NCBI GenBank assembly: GCA_024693845.1
Contig: JAILKJ010000045.1
Coordinates: 1 to 64,000, forward strand
Length of the DNA stretch: 64,000 bases
Source of the DNA: Lachnospiraceae bacterium
Lineage (GTDB): Bacteria > Bacillota > Clostridia > Lachnospirales > Lachnospiraceae
Direction of reading: 5' to 3'
Below are positions 8,480 through 16,348 of this stretch, piece after piece. The notes below the pieces were generated by a model, which had not been told where the DNA came from, did not search any database, and saw only the letters and a list, made by a program, of their open reading frames with translations. Position 1 is the first letter of the stretch. Each line of letters opens with the position of its first letter. The translations under genes were made by a program, and so were the position numbers.

Positions 8480-8710
8480 TCAAACCTCGTAGTTCTTAAG
8501 AACCTCAAGTACGCTGTCAACGTTCTCTTCAGCGTGGATGTTGAGATCGATCGGCTTGGAAAGATCCAGGGAGAAGATACCCATGATGGACTTAGCGTCG
8601 ATAACATATCTTCCGGATACCAGATCGAAATCATAATCGAATTTTGTAATATCGTTTACAAAAGATTTAACCTTGTCAATAGAGTTTAAAGAAATTCTTA
8701 CTGTTTTCAT
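8480..8710 (-). CDS. HPr-like (PTS phosphocarrier family) protein lacking the active-site histidine
   Basis: 76-aa protein in the HPr fold family. The C-terminal two thirds carry the regulatory-serine region: GRYVIDAKSIMGIFSL aligns with the HPr segment around Ser46, here Ser41. Where HPr has GLHARPA with the phosphorylated His15, this protein has LNSIDKVKSFV and no histidine before residue 59. PTS phosphotransfer through His15 is therefore not possible, and a regulatory role like that of Bacillus Crh (no His15, Ser46 kept) is plausible but unproven. The ATG at 8710 has GGAGG upstream on the minus strand. It is monocistronic, with its own promoter and terminator. Confidence 0.82.
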   Translation of the reverse strand: MKTVRISLNSIDKVKSFVNDITKFDYDFDLVSGRYVIDAKSIMGIFSLDLSKPIDLNIHAEENVDSVLEVLKNYEV

Positions 8711-8733
8711 TTTTCTACCTCCGTAATTTTTCT

Positions 8734-8761
8734 TTGCGTTTTCAATACCTTCGCCTATAAT
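8734..8761 (+). promoter_or_regulatory. Sigma-A-type promoter for mtaB
   Basis: TTGCGT (8734-8739), a 16-bp spacer and a consensus TATAAT (8756-8761), 62 bp before the mtaB start. Its -10 overlaps by two bases the -10 of the leftward HPr-like promoter, so the two promoters face each other and should interfere. Confidence 0.6.
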
Positions 8762-8788
8762 ACTACTTGCGGGGCTTTGAAAAGTCAA
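8760..8788 (-). promoter_or_regulatory. Sigma-A-type promoter for the HPr-like gene
   Basis: On the minus strand TTGACT (8788-8783), a 17-bp spacer and TAGTAT (8765-8760) lie about 50 bp before the ATG at 8710. Five of six -35 bases and five of six -10 bases match consensus. It overlaps the oppositely directed mtaB promoter. Confidence 0.65.
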
Positions 8789-8823
8789 CCCTCGAAAACA
8801 ACCAAAAATATAGGGAGAAACAG

Positions 8824-10266
8824 ATGAAAAGTGTGGCATTCCATAACTTAGGTTGTAAGGTCAATTCCTACGAGCTAGATGTTATGCGGCAATACTTCCA
8901 AAAAAATAACTATTCTATTGTGGACTTTGCACAAAAAGCGGACATTTATATCATAAATACCTGTACCGTAACCAATATAGCAGACCGCAAAAGCAGACAG
9001 ATGATCCATAAGGCCAAGGCACAGAATCCCCATGCGGTCGTGGTTGCGGTGGGCTGCTATGTCCAGACCCATGAAAAGGAGCTGGCCGGCGAGGAGGGGA
9101 TCGACCTTGCTGTGGGAAATGACCGGAAGAAGGATATCGTTTCGCTGGTGGAGGAATATCTGGCTCTGAGAGAGGCAGAAGCTGCCGGCCCGGGAGAAAG
9201 AGGGGAAAAGGAAGAGCAGGAAGAATCTGCGCTGTGTGAGGAAAAGACCCTGGGCGGGACCTCGATCCTGGATCTGACAAAGCCCCGGCCCTATGAGGAG
9301 ATGCAGCTTTTCAAGACCGCAGAGCATACCAGAGCTTATATCAAGATCCAGGACGGATGTGACCAGTTCTGCAGCTATTGCGCTATACCCTACGCCAGGG
9401 GCAGAGTTCGATCCCGGAAACCGGAAAATGTCCTGGAAGAGGCAAGGGGACTGGCAAAGAGCGGATATCGGGAACTGGTGCTCACGGGGATCCATGTCAG
9501 TTCCTACGGCCTGGATTTTTACCATAAAAAGTATAATCAGGTTTATGAGGATGATACATACAGTCACAGTGGATATCTGCTGAGCCTGATCAGGGAGCTG
9601 GCCGATATTCCCGGGATCGACAGGATCCGTTTGAGCTCCCTGGAGCCCCGGATCATAACGGAGGAATTTGCAAAAGAGCTTTCCGGGATCCCTGAGGTCT
9701 GTCCTCATTTTCATCTTTCCCTGCAGAGCGGCTGTGACAGTGTGCTGGAGAGGATGAACCGGCGGTATACCTGTGAGGATTTCAGGCAGAGTGTTGCCTG
9801 TCTTCGTAAGTATTATGAGGATCCGGCTGTCACAACGGACATAATCTGCGGCTTTCCGGGGGAGACGGAAGAGGAATTTGAGGAAACTCTCCGGTATGTG
9901 GAGGGTATCGGGTTTTATGAGACCCACATCTTCCCCTATTCCAGAAGAAAGAACACGGCAGCGGACCGTATGAGCGGCCAGCTGACTCAAAAAGTCAAAA
10001 AGGAGCGCTGCGGCCGACTGCTGGAGTTGAATGAAAGACAGTCGGCAGCCTATCGGAAGCGGTTTCTGGATAAGAGCCTTCCGGTTCTTTGGGAGCAGGA
10101 AAAGCAGATCAAAGGGGAAAGCTGCCTTGTGGGACATACCCCCAATTATCTGGAGGTGGCACTTTTGCCGGAGGGGGAATGGCCGGCCATCGGAACCATC
10201 ACGGACTGCCTCTTAAGTGAGCTTATGGATGAAGGTCTGATCCGAGGGAAAATTTTGCTTTTTTAA
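8824..10266 (+). CDS. mtaB: tRNA (t6A37) methylthiotransferase MtaB
   Basis: Radical-SAM methylthiotransferase of 480 aa converting t6A37 to ms2t6A37 in tRNA. The N-terminal MTTase domain has three cluster cysteines (NLGCKVNSYE, INTCTVTN, VGCYVQT). The radical SAM core has C179, C183 and C186 (CDQFCSYCAIPYARG). A TRAM-like region ends the protein. An acidic, Glu/Gly-rich insert of ~30 residues (about 117-147) separates the first two domains, a variable linker in the family. The ATG at 8824 follows AGGGAGAAAC; a 19-residue longer TTG start has no support. In Bacillus this gene (yqeV) directly follows rsmE; here it is separated by six genes and has its own promoter. Confidence 0.95.
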   Translation: MKSVAFHNLGCKVNSYELDVMRQYFQKNNYSIVDFAQKADIYIINTCTVTNIADRKSRQMIHKAKAQNPHAVVVAVGCYVQTHEKELAGEEGIDLAVGNDRKKDIVSLVEEYLALREAEAAGPGERGEKEEQEESALCEEKTLGGTSILDLTKPRPYEEMQLFKTAEHTRAYIKIQDGCDQFCSYCAIPYARGRVRSRKPENVLEEARGLAKSGYRELVLTGIHVSSYGLDFYHKKYNQVYEDDTYSHSGYLLSLIRELADIPGIDRIRLSSLEPRIITEEFAKELSGIPEVCPHFHLSLQSGCDSVLERMNRRYTCEDFRQSVACLRKYYEDPAVTTDIICGFPGETEEEFEETLRYVEGIGFYETHIFPYSRRKNTAADRMSGQLTQKVKKERCGRLLELNERQSAAYRKRFLDKSLPVLWEQEKQIKGESCLVGHTPNYLEVALLPEGEWPAIGTITDCLLSELMDEGLIRGKILLF

Positions 10267-10283
10267 CGGATATAGTGTAAAAT
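10255..10283 (+). promoter_or_regulatory. Putative sigma-A promoter of the 10.3-15.5 kb operon
   Basis: TTGCTT (10255-10260), a 17-bp spacer and TAAAAT (10278-10283) lie at the end of mtaB, about 55 bp before the next start codon. Four of six -35 and five of six -10 positions match consensus, with exact spacing. Supported by sequence only. Confidence 0.5.
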
Positions 10284-10337
10284 AACTTTGGGGTATGCTT
10301 TTTAGAGGGGAAGTCTATTGTATTTGGGGGTGTGGGT

Positions 10338-11219
10338 ATGAAATATACGAAGGATGAGATCTCTGAGATCGAAAAAGTCTCTAAGGATACGGCAGCTGCC
10401 ATCATGGAGCATTTTCCGAAGGATGTGGATTTTGAGATCGAGATGGATCTGGAATCCACCAAGACGGATTTCGGCGTACTGAAGATGCGTATCGATTCCC
10501 AGACGCTGGAGATCTCCGATGGGGAAGTCAGCTGTAACTTTTTGAAAAAGATCTCCATGGCGGATGCTACGGCAGGCAACAAGCAGCAGGAGATGACGGA
10601 GCTAAAGTATAAATTCTTAAAGAGTGTGCTGGTCATCGGTCTTCCTTCTTTGAACGCCAGAGTGGAAAAGCAGGTCAAGGACAGGATCGCGCAGCATGAT
10701 TATATCATGAAGATCGGTGTGAGCATCGGTATCGCACTGCAGCAGGCGGGAACCACCACCATTTCCCCCGCATCGGCAGTATCGCGTCAGCAGGTTGATC
10801 TCTATCTGAACATGATCAAGGAGCAGCTTACAAGACTGGCCTTCAGTTCGGAGATCAGCCCCACCACCCGGGGCAGCATCGTGATCCACGGAGAGAGTGC
10901 GGACCGTACCATCCGTATCGATGAGACCGTCATGGATACCATGACGAATCAGCAGACGGTACATGAGATCTACTACTATCTGGATACCAAGGAGACCAAG
11001 TATTTTGAGAACGGCAAGAGCAGACCCATCAGTGATCTGTTCCTGTCCATCACCGCTTCGGAGAAATACAAGAAGATCTATAACGAGATCAACGTTCTTC
11101 TGAAGAAGGAAGTTGTGATCGATAAGGATGTGGAGTCCTATGTGGCTAACCAGAAGCCCGTGGCAAACGAGTTTCTCAAGCCGGAAATGAATTCATTTAA
11201 ACTGACACATATTGAGTAA
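10338..11219 (+). CDS. Conserved-looking protein of unknown function
   Basis: A 293-aa soluble protein with no signal peptide or membrane segment. I do not recognise the family. The N-terminal ~85 residues are acidic and beta/alpha-like. A hydrophobic stretch around residues 125-140 ([15 protein letters not shown]) is weakly membrane-like. The C-terminal half has charged helices. No catalytic motif stands out. The ATG at 10338 follows a G-rich stretch (GGGGGTGTGGGT); a GTG two codons upstream is also possible. It leads the ireB-ruvX operon (14 bp before ireB), so a link to cell-envelope stress signalling or RNA metabolism is possible but only by position. Confidence 0.7.
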   Translation: MKYTKDEISEIEKVSKDTAAAIMEHFPKDVDFEIEMDLESTKTDFGVLKMRIDSQTLEISDGEVSCNFLKKISMADATAGNKQQEMTELKYKFLKSVLVIGLPSLNARVEKQVKDRIAQHDYIMKIGVSIGIALQQAGTTTISPASAVSRQQVDLYLNMIKEQLTRLAFSSEISPTTRGSIVIHGESADRTIRIDETVMDTMTNQQTVHEIYYYLDTKETKYFENGKSRPISDLFLSITASEKYKKIYNEINVLLKKEVVIDKDVESYVANQKPVANEFLKPEMNSFKLTHIE

Positions 11220-11233
11220 AGGAAGGTAGTGAC

Positions 11234-11500
11234 ATGGCAAACATTACAGATACCCAGTTTTTTAAGGTGGATACCGAGAGCGAGACCGGTGTGAAGATCG
11301 TGCTTTCCACGGTTTATGAAGCTCTCAGCGAGAAAGGCTACAATCCGGTGAATCAGATCGTGGGCTACATCATGTCCGGCGATCCCACCTACATCACCTC
11401 CCATAACAGCGCACGTTCTCTGATCATGAAGGTTGAGAGGGACGAGCTGGTGGAAGAGATGCTCAGGGCTTATATCAAAGTCAACAACTGGGAAAAGTAA
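11234..11500 (+). CDS. ireB: IreB-family regulatory phosphoprotein (UPF0297)
   Basis: 88-aa protein of the IreB/YrzL family. In Enterococcus, IreB is phosphorylated on N-terminal threonines by the PASTA kinase IreK and restrains cephalosporin resistance. Here the candidate threonines are T5 and T7 ([10 protein letters not shown]). The family signature [18 protein letters not shown] is intact, and the protein ends YIKVNNWEK. ruvX follows after one base, the order seen in Bacillus (yrzL-yrrK-yrzB). Role in this organism is inferred from the family. Confidence 0.95.
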   Translation: MANITDTQFFKVDTESETGVKIVLSTVYEALSEKGYNPVNQIVGYIMSGDPTYITSHNSARSLIMKVERDELVEEMLRAYIKVNNWEK

Positions 11501-11501
11501 G

Positions 11502-11948
11502 ATGCGGATCATGGGATTGGATTTCGGCGCCAAAACGGTAGGCGTAGCGGTGAGCGACCCGCTGGGGATCACGGCGCAGCCGCTGGAGGTTGTGTGGCGC
11601 AAATCCGAAAGTAAGCTACGGCAAACTTATGCCAGGATCGAAGAACTGGCGACGGAATACAAGGTGGAGCGCTTTGTGGTCGGTCTTCCGAAGCATATGA
11701 ATGACGAAGAAGGCGACAGAGCTGCTTTGTCCCGGGAATTTGCACAGAACCTGGAGAGAAGGAGCGGTATAGAAACGGTGATGTGGGATGAGAGACTCAG
11801 CACCGTGGCTGCCGGACGGGTTCTCACCGAGACCGGGGTACGAAAAGAGAAACAAAAGGAACATATAGATGCCGTGGCGGCATCTTTTATCCTGCAAAGC
11901 TATATGGATTACCTGAAAAATCAGGCGGAGGAAGTATGGAAAAGGTAA
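11502..11948 (+). CDS. ruvX: YqgF/RuvX-family putative Holliday-junction resolvase / rRNA-processing nuclease
   Basis: 148-aa RNase-H-fold protein. It starts MRIMGLDFGAKTVGVAVSD, which carries the first catalytic-type Asp. VVGLPKHMNDEEG and MWDERLST follow in order, and the C-terminus has HIDAVAASFILQSYMD with the last acidic residue. YqgF proteins are linked to Holliday-junction resolution and to 16S rRNA 5' processing or anti-termination; which applies here cannot be seen. The ATG at 11502 follows the ireB stop by one base. The end overlaps the next gene by 13 bp. Confidence 0.93.
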   Translation: MRIMGLDFGAKTVGVAVSDPLGITAQPLEVVWRKSESKLRQTYARIEELATEYKVERFVVGLPKHMNDEEGDRAALSREFAQNLERRSGIETVMWDERLSTVAAGRVLTETGVRKEKQKEHIDAVAASFILQSYMDYLKNQAEEVWKR

Positions 11949-12214
11949 CGTTTACGGACCAGACCGGCGAAGAACTGGAAATGTTTGTGCTCGAGAAGAC
12001 CAGACTGTCCGGAAGTGATTATCTGCTGGTATGCGATCAGCCCGAGGGAGATGCACAGGCATTGATCCTGAAGGATGTTTCGGATATCGCATCCGATAAA
12101 GGCAAAAAGGAAGCTTCTTACAAGATCGTGTCGGACGACAAGGAGCTTGAAGCGGTTGCGGCTTTATTTGAGAGCCTGTTGGATGACGTTTCCTTCCTGA
12201 TGGATCAGGATTGA
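11936..12214 (+). CDS. DUF1292-family protein (YrzB-like)
   Basis: 92-aa acidic protein beginning MEKVTFTDQTGEELEMFVLE, the DUF1292 pattern. Function is unknown. It overlaps ruvX by 13 bp and keeps the conserved Firmicutes order ireB-ruvX-DUF1292. The C-terminus is strongly acidic (LLDDVSFLMDQD). Confidence 0.88.
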   Translation: MEKVTFTDQTGEELEMFVLEKTRLSGSDYLLVCDQPEGDAQALILKDVSDIASDKGKKEASYKIVSDDKELEAVAALFESLLDDVSFLMDQD

Positions 12215-12228
12215 TAACGGAGGAAAAC

Positions 12229-13902
12229 GTGAAAGAAGTACAACAAAGTAAGCCCTCTGTGAAGATCATCCCCCTGGGAGGTCTGGAGCAGATCGGCATG
12301 AATATTACTGCCTTCGAATATGAAGACAGTATCATTGTGGTGGATTGCGGACTCGCATTCCCCGAAGATGATATGCTGGGGATCGATCTTGTGATCCCGG
12401 ATATCACCTACCTGAAGGAACACGCAGACAAAGTAAAGGGATTTTTGATCACCCACGGACACGAGGATCACATCGGCGCCCTCCCTTATATCCTGAAGGA
12501 GCTGCCGGTGCCTCTTTATGCCACCAAGCTTACCATGGGTATCATTGACAATAAACTGACGGAGCACGGCATTGAGAATCTGGTGAGGAAAAAGGTGGTT
12601 GACTTCGGCCAGCACATCAACCTGGGTCAGTTCAGGGTGGAATTCATCCGCACCAATCATTCCATTGCGGATGCGGCGGCTTTTGCCATCTATTCCCCCG
12701 CAGGTGTGATCGTGCATACGGGAGACTTCAAGGTGGATTATACACCGGTTTACGGAGACTCCATTGATCTGCAGAGGTTTGCGGAGATCGGCAAGAAGGG
12801 CGTTCTGGCTCTCATGTGCGATTCCACCAATGCGGAGCGCCCCGGCTTTACGCCTTCCGAGCGTACCGTGGGAGAGACCTTTGATAAGATCTTTTCGGAG
12901 CATACCAATACCAGGCTGATCATCGCCACCTTTGCTTCCAATGTGGACAGAGTACAGCAGATCATCAACTCGGCATATAAATACGGCCGTAAGGTGGGCG
13001 TCGAGGGACGCAGCATGGTGGGTATCATTGAGACAGCCCAGAACCTGGGCTATCTGAAGATCCCGGATAATACCCTTGTGGAAACCGAACAGCTTCGGAA
13101 CTACCCTGCAGAAAAGACCGTCATCATCACCACGGGAAGCCAGGGAGAGAGTATGGCGGCGCTTTCGCGGATGGCGGGAGGTACACACCGTAAGATCTCC
13201 ATCAGACCGGGTGATACCGTGATCTTTTCTTCCCATCCCATACCGGGTAATGAGAAGGCGGTATCCAAGGTGATGAATGAACTCTATGCCATGGGCGCGG
13301 ATATCATTTTCCAGGATACTCACGTATCCGGTCATGCCTGCCAGGAGGAGATCAAACTGATCTATTCACTGGTACAGCCCAAGTATGCAGTTCCCGTTCA
13401 CGGAGAGGTGCGTCATCTGATGGCACAGGCCCGCCTGGCGGAAAGCCTGGGCATAAACAGGAAGAATATCTTTGTGATCCAGTCCGGTGACGTGCTGGAG
13501 CTGTCGGAGGATAAGGCCGGCGTGACGGGCAAGGTACCCGTGGGGAACATTTTTGTGGACGGACTCGGCGTCGGAGATGTGGGAAACATCGTGCTGCGCG
13601 ACCGTCAGCATCTGGCAGAGGACGGTATCTTCATCGTTGTTGTTGCCATGGATTCGGCAAACGGATATATCGTATCGGGACCGGATGTGGTATCCAGAGG
13701 TTTTGTCTATGTCAGAGAGTCCGACGAGCTTCTTGATGAGGCCCGGGAGATCTCAGCGCAGGTGATGAACCGTTGTGTGGAGCGGGGGATCGAGGATTGG
13801 AACCGCATGAAGAATGCCATGAAGGATGAGCTTTCGGATTTCTTTTGGAAAAAGACCAAGAGACGTCCGATGATACTGCCCATCATCATGGAGGTTTCCT
13901 GA
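12229..13902 (+). CDS. rnj: Ribonuclease J
   Basis: 557-aa metallo-beta-lactamase/beta-CASP nuclease with 5'-3' exo- and endonuclease activity on mRNA. The zinc motif THGHEDHIG (H76, H78, D80, H81) is followed by TNHSIADAA, HTGDFK, the beta-CASP block and VPVHGEVRHLMAQ. The C-terminal domain is present. GTG 12229 was chosen because ACGGAGG lies 5 bp upstream; a TTG at 12211 overlapping the previous stop has no Shine-Dalgarno. A YlbF-like gene follows 31 bp downstream, linking two RNA-decay-related families. Confidence 0.95.
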   Translation: MKEVQQSKPSVKIIPLGGLEQIGMNITAFEYEDSIIVVDCGLAFPEDDMLGIDLVIPDITYLKEHADKVKGFLITHGHEDHIGALPYILKELPVPLYATKLTMGIIDNKLTEHGIENLVRKKVVDFGQHINLGQFRVEFIRTNHSIADAAAFAIYSPAGVIVHTGDFKVDYTPVYGDSIDLQRFAEIGKKGVLALMCDSTNAERPGFTPSERTVGETFDKIFSEHTNTRLIIATFASNVDRVQQIINSAYKYGRKVGVEGRSMVGIIETAQNLGYLKIPDNTLVETEQLRNYPAEKTVIITTGSQGESMAALSRMAGGTHRKISIRPGDTVIFSSHPIPGNEKAVSKVMNELYAMGADIIFQDTHVSGHACQEEIKLIYSLVQPKYAVPVHGEVRHLMAQARLAESLGINRKNIFVIQSGDVLELSEDKAGVTGKVPVGNIFVDGLGVGDVGNIVLRDRQHLAEDGIFIVVVAMDSANGYIVSGPDVVSRGFVYVRESDELLDEAREISAQVMNRCVERGIEDWNRMKNAMKDELSDFFWKKTKRRPMILPIIMEVS

Positions 13903-13933
13903 TAAGATCCAAGTTGTATGGAAGGTGAGAGAT

Positions 13934-14266
13934 ATGCCGGATTACAGAGAGAGTCTGGAAAGATTCATTAATGAGATCAAGCAGTCGGCAGTGTATTCGG
14001 AGTACATGCTGCAAAGAGACAGACTGCGCAAATATCCCGAGCTGAAAAAGCAGGTGGATGAGTACCGGGAGAAGAACTTCCGGTTGCAGACGCAGACCTA
14101 TCCGGATCAACTTTTTGATGAGATCGACCGCTTCCAGAAGGAGCATGAGAGCTTCCGGGAGAATCCGGTGGTAAAAGATTTTCTGGCCGCTGAGCTGGCC
14201 TTTTGCCGTATGATGCAGAACATTCACTTAAAGATCGTGGATGCGGTGAGTACGGATTTTGAGTAA
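13934..14266 (+). CDS. YlbF/YmcA-family protein
   Basis: 110-aa all-helical protein of the YlbF (DUF964) family: PDYRESLERFINEIKQS start, a central YREKNFRLQ segment and a conserved C-terminal EHESFRENPVVKDFLAAE. In Bacillus the YlbF-YmcA-YaaT complex modulates RNase Y and mRNA maturation. The ATG at 13934 follows AAGGTGAGA; a GTG three codons earlier is possible. It sits directly after RNase J, which suggests an RNA-decay role (inference). Confidence 0.85.
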   Translation: MPDYRESLERFINEIKQSAVYSEYMLQRDRLRKYPELKKQVDEYREKNFRLQTQTYPDQLFDEIDRFQKEHESFRENPVVKDFLAAELAFCRMMQNIHLKIVDAVSTDFE

Positions 14267-14275
14267 GAGGATATT

Positions 14276-14887
14276 ATGGTAAAAAAGATTCTTTTATCGG
14301 TGCTGAATTTCATATTCAGGGTTTCGGTGGCAGCGGCCGTGGTGGTTCTGGTGTACCGTCTTGCCATGTACTCCTATCATTTCGGATACATGGTATTTGC
14401 GGATGCTTCCATGGAACCGAGCCCCGGCAGAGATATCATCGTGACCATCGACAGCACGGAAAACATCATGGACGTGGGAAGGATCCTTAAATCCAGAGGC
14501 CTGATCTCGGATGAGAAGATCTTTATGGTCCAGGAGAGACTGTCTGATTTCCATGGCAAGCTGGTACCCGGTACCTATACCCTCAATACCTCCATGAAAT
14601 CGGGGGAGATGCTTCAGATCATGGGCGAAGCCTATGTGGAAGAAGGCGAGGAAGGATCGGAGGATCAGGATGGACAGGAGACCGGGAACGGATCGAAGGA
14701 TGACAACCTTGAAAACGGCGGCTTCTATGATCCCATGACCGGTGAATTCCTGGAAAACGGGATCATCGACTCACCTGAGGGGACGGATACTACAGGCGAG
14801 GATGAAGGACAGAGTCAGGAAGAACAGAGCGGGGGTGAGGAACAGACCGGAGACGGCGGCGGACACACTGCCGGAGCAGGCCTGTGA
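14276..14887 (+). CDS. MltG-like membrane protein lacking the transglycosylase domain
   Basis: 203-aa protein with one N-terminal membrane segment (about residues 6-27). Its outward-facing domain resembles the N-terminal LysM-like part of endolytic transglycosylase MltG/YceG (IMDVGRILKSRGLISDEKIF, then LVPGTYTLNTSMKSGEMLQIM). MltG proteins continue for another ~200 residues with the catalytic Glu. Here the protein changes into an acidic Gly/Glu/Asp/Gln-rich tail (about 125-203) and stops. No frameshifted remainder is visible downstream: trmR starts 12 bp later. The position between the ruvX block and trmR matches Bacillus yrrL (mltG), so it is a shortened ortholog or a non-catalytic relative. 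Confidence 0.8.
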   Translation: MVKKILLSVLNFIFRVSVAAAVVVLVYRLAMYSYHFGYMVFADASMEPSPGRDIIVTIDSTENIMDVGRILKSRGLISDEKIFMVQERLSDFHGKLVPGTYTLNTSMKSGEMLQIMGEAYVEEGEEGSEDQDGQETGNGSKDDNLENGGFYDPMTGEFLENGIIDSPEGTDTTGEDEGQSQEEQSGGEEQTGDGGGHTAGAGL

Positions 14888-14899
14888 CAAAGGACGGAT

Positions 14900-15550
14900 A
14901 TGATTGTCAGTGAGAGGTATACGGATTATATTAATTCCCTGGGCAAGCCGCTGCCCCATGGACTGGAAGAGCTGTACCGGCAGGCCAGGGAGGAAGACGT
15001 GCCGGTGATCCGGCGCGAAACGCAGTCATTTTTGCGGGTGATCCTGAAACAAAAATGTCCCCGCAACATTCTTGAGGTGGGAACAGCCATTGGCTTTTCC
15101 GCCCTTTTTATGGCCGGATGTGTCCCGCCGGATGCCCATATCACCACCATAGAAAAGTATGAAAAAAGGATCCCGCTGGCCAGGGAGAACTTCCGAAAAA
15201 ACGGAATGGAGGAAAAGATCACCCTTCTTGAGGGCGATGCGGCGGATATCCTGCCTGCCCTGGAGAGCGGCGCATACGATCTGATCTTCATGGATGCGGC
15301 CAAGGGACAGTACATTCACTTTCTGCCTCATGTAAAGAGACTGCTCTCAAAGGGCGGCATTCTGATCTCGGACAATGTGCTCCAGGACGGTCAGCTCATC
15401 GAATCCAGGTTTGCCGTCCGAAGGAGAGATCGGACGATCCATGAGAGAATGCGGGAGTATCTGTGGGCGCTGACCCATGACGAAAGCCTTACCACATCGG
15501 TACTGACGGTGGGAGACGGGATAGCACTTTCGGTCAGCGACGGAGACTGA
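14900..15550 (+). CDS. trmR: O-methyltransferase, TrmR-like (tRNA 5-hydroxyuridine methyltransferase)
   Basis: 216-aa class-I SAM methyltransferase of the COMT-like O-methyltransferase family. Motif I is ILEVGTAIGFSALFMA, TTIEKYEKR is the acidic loop and LIFMDAAKGQY is the metal/catalytic region. Bacillus YrrM (TrmR) makes 5-methoxyuridine at tRNA position 34, and the gene lies in the same neighbourhood (ireB-ruvX-DUF1292...mltG-trmR). The specific substrate is inferred from this synteny. Confidence 0.85.
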   Translation: MIVSERYTDYINSLGKPLPHGLEELYRQAREEDVPVIRRETQSFLRVILKQKCPRNILEVGTAIGFSALFMAGCVPPDAHITTIEKYEKRIPLARENFRKNGMEEKITLLEGDAADILPALESGAYDLIFMDAAKGQYIHFLPHVKRLLSKGGILISDNVLQDGQLIESRFAVRRRDRTIHERMREYLWALTHDESLTTSVLTVGDGIALSVSDGD

Positions 15551-15607
15551 GGGTGTGTGAACGGTAACGGAATAGTAATAAAAAACATCGTATAATACGC
15601 AAAGTTA

Positions 15608-15616
15608 TGATATAAT
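15608..15616 (+). promoter_or_regulatory. Extended -10 promoter before the ACT-domain gene
   Basis: TGATATAAT (15608-15616) is an extended -10 element (TGN followed by TATAAT) without a good -35 box, 41 bp before the ACT gene start. A second TATAAT lies 20 bp upstream (15591-15596). The 107-bp gap contains no clear terminator for trmR. Confidence 0.5.
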
Positions 15617-15657
15617 AGTACGGCTACTATGCAGACAGGGTGAAAGAAGGGACAGAT

Positions 15658-16062
15658 ATGTTAAAACAGGTATCCATTTACGCAGAAAATAAAAAGGGAA
15701 TGCTCCAGGAGATCACGGGGGCTCTGGCACAGAACGGGATCAACATCTGGGGTTCCGTTACCAATGACAGTGCTGAGTTCGGTATCATCCGGATGATCGT
15801 TGACGATCCTGCGCAGGCTTCACAGATCCTGCAGAAAGCCGGCTATCTTTGCAAGCTTTCGGATGTGATCGGCGTGGAGATGGCAGATGAGGTCGGTGCA
15901 CTGCACAAGCTTCTGGAGGCACTTAAGGACAGCAACATCAACATAGATTATATTTATCTTTCCTTTGACAGAGAGTCGGGACTTCCCGTTCAGGTACTTC
16001 ATACTCCCGATACGGCGGAAGTTGAATCCTGCATTACGGCAAGAGGCTTTAAGGTGGTGTGA
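15658..16062 (+). CDS. Double ACT-domain protein
   Basis: 134-aa protein made of two ACT ligand-binding domains. The first is KQVSIYAENKKGMLQEITGALAQNGINI; the second begins near residue 70 (VIGVEMADEVGALHKLLEALKDSNINI). Stand-alone tandem ACT proteins usually bind amino acids and are regulatory. Here there is no attached enzyme, so the target is unknown. The ATG at 15658 has GAAGGGA upstream; a GTG six codons earlier lacks a ribosome-binding site. The DUF4250 gene starts one base after the stop. Confidence 0.88.
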   Translation: MLKQVSIYAENKKGMLQEITGALAQNGINIWGSVTNDSAEFGIIRMIVDDPAQASQILQKAGYLCKLSDVIGVEMADEVGALHKLLEALKDSNINIDYIYLSFDRESGLPVQVLHTPDTAEVESCITARGFKVV

Positions 16063-16063
16063 T

Positions 16064-16252
16064 ATGCCAAAAGATCCGGTTATGCTTTTAAGCTATGTAA
16101 ATACTCAGCTTCGGGATAACTTTTCTTCTCTTGATGAGTTAGCTGCGTCTAACGCGGTCTCCCCCGAAGAGATCTGCGAGAAGATCGGAACCGTCGGTTA
16201 TGTATATGACAGGGAGCAGAACCGCTTCGTGCCTGCACAGACTGCCGGGTAA
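16064..16252 (+). CDS. DUF4250-family small protein
   Basis: 62-aa protein starting MPKDPVMLLSYVNTQLRD and ending VYDREQNRFVPA, the recognisable pattern of DUF4250, a small family common in Clostridia. Its middle (SLDELAASNAVSPEEICEKI) looks like a helix-turn-helix-like bundle. Function is unknown. It is coupled to the upstream ACT gene by TGATATG spacing. The open frame extends upstream into the ACT gene, but ATG 16064 gives the family-like N-terminus. Confidence 0.85.
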   Translation: MPKDPVMLLSYVNTQLRDNFSSLDELAASNAVSPEEICEKIGTVGYVYDREQNRFVPAQTAG

Positions 16253-16279
16253 GGCAACAGAAAGCAATGTTCAAAACCG

Positions 16280-16307
16280 TTGCATAAGCGGCGGGGATGA
16301 ATATAAA
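16280..16307 (+). promoter_or_regulatory. Sigma-A-type promoter for gpmI
   Basis: TTGCAT (16280-16285), a 16-bp spacer and TATAAA (16302-16307), about 41 bp before the gpmI start. Four or five of six bases match in each box. It may also drive the suf genes, since only 13 bp separate gpmI from sufC. Confidence 0.5.
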
Positions 16308-16348
16308 AATATAACAATACACAAAACACATAGATAAGGAGAACGACA

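Noticed and set aside
8875..10137. 420-codon minus-strand frame inside mtaB
   Set aside because: Fully contained in the reverse complement of mtaB, whose motifs are unambiguous.
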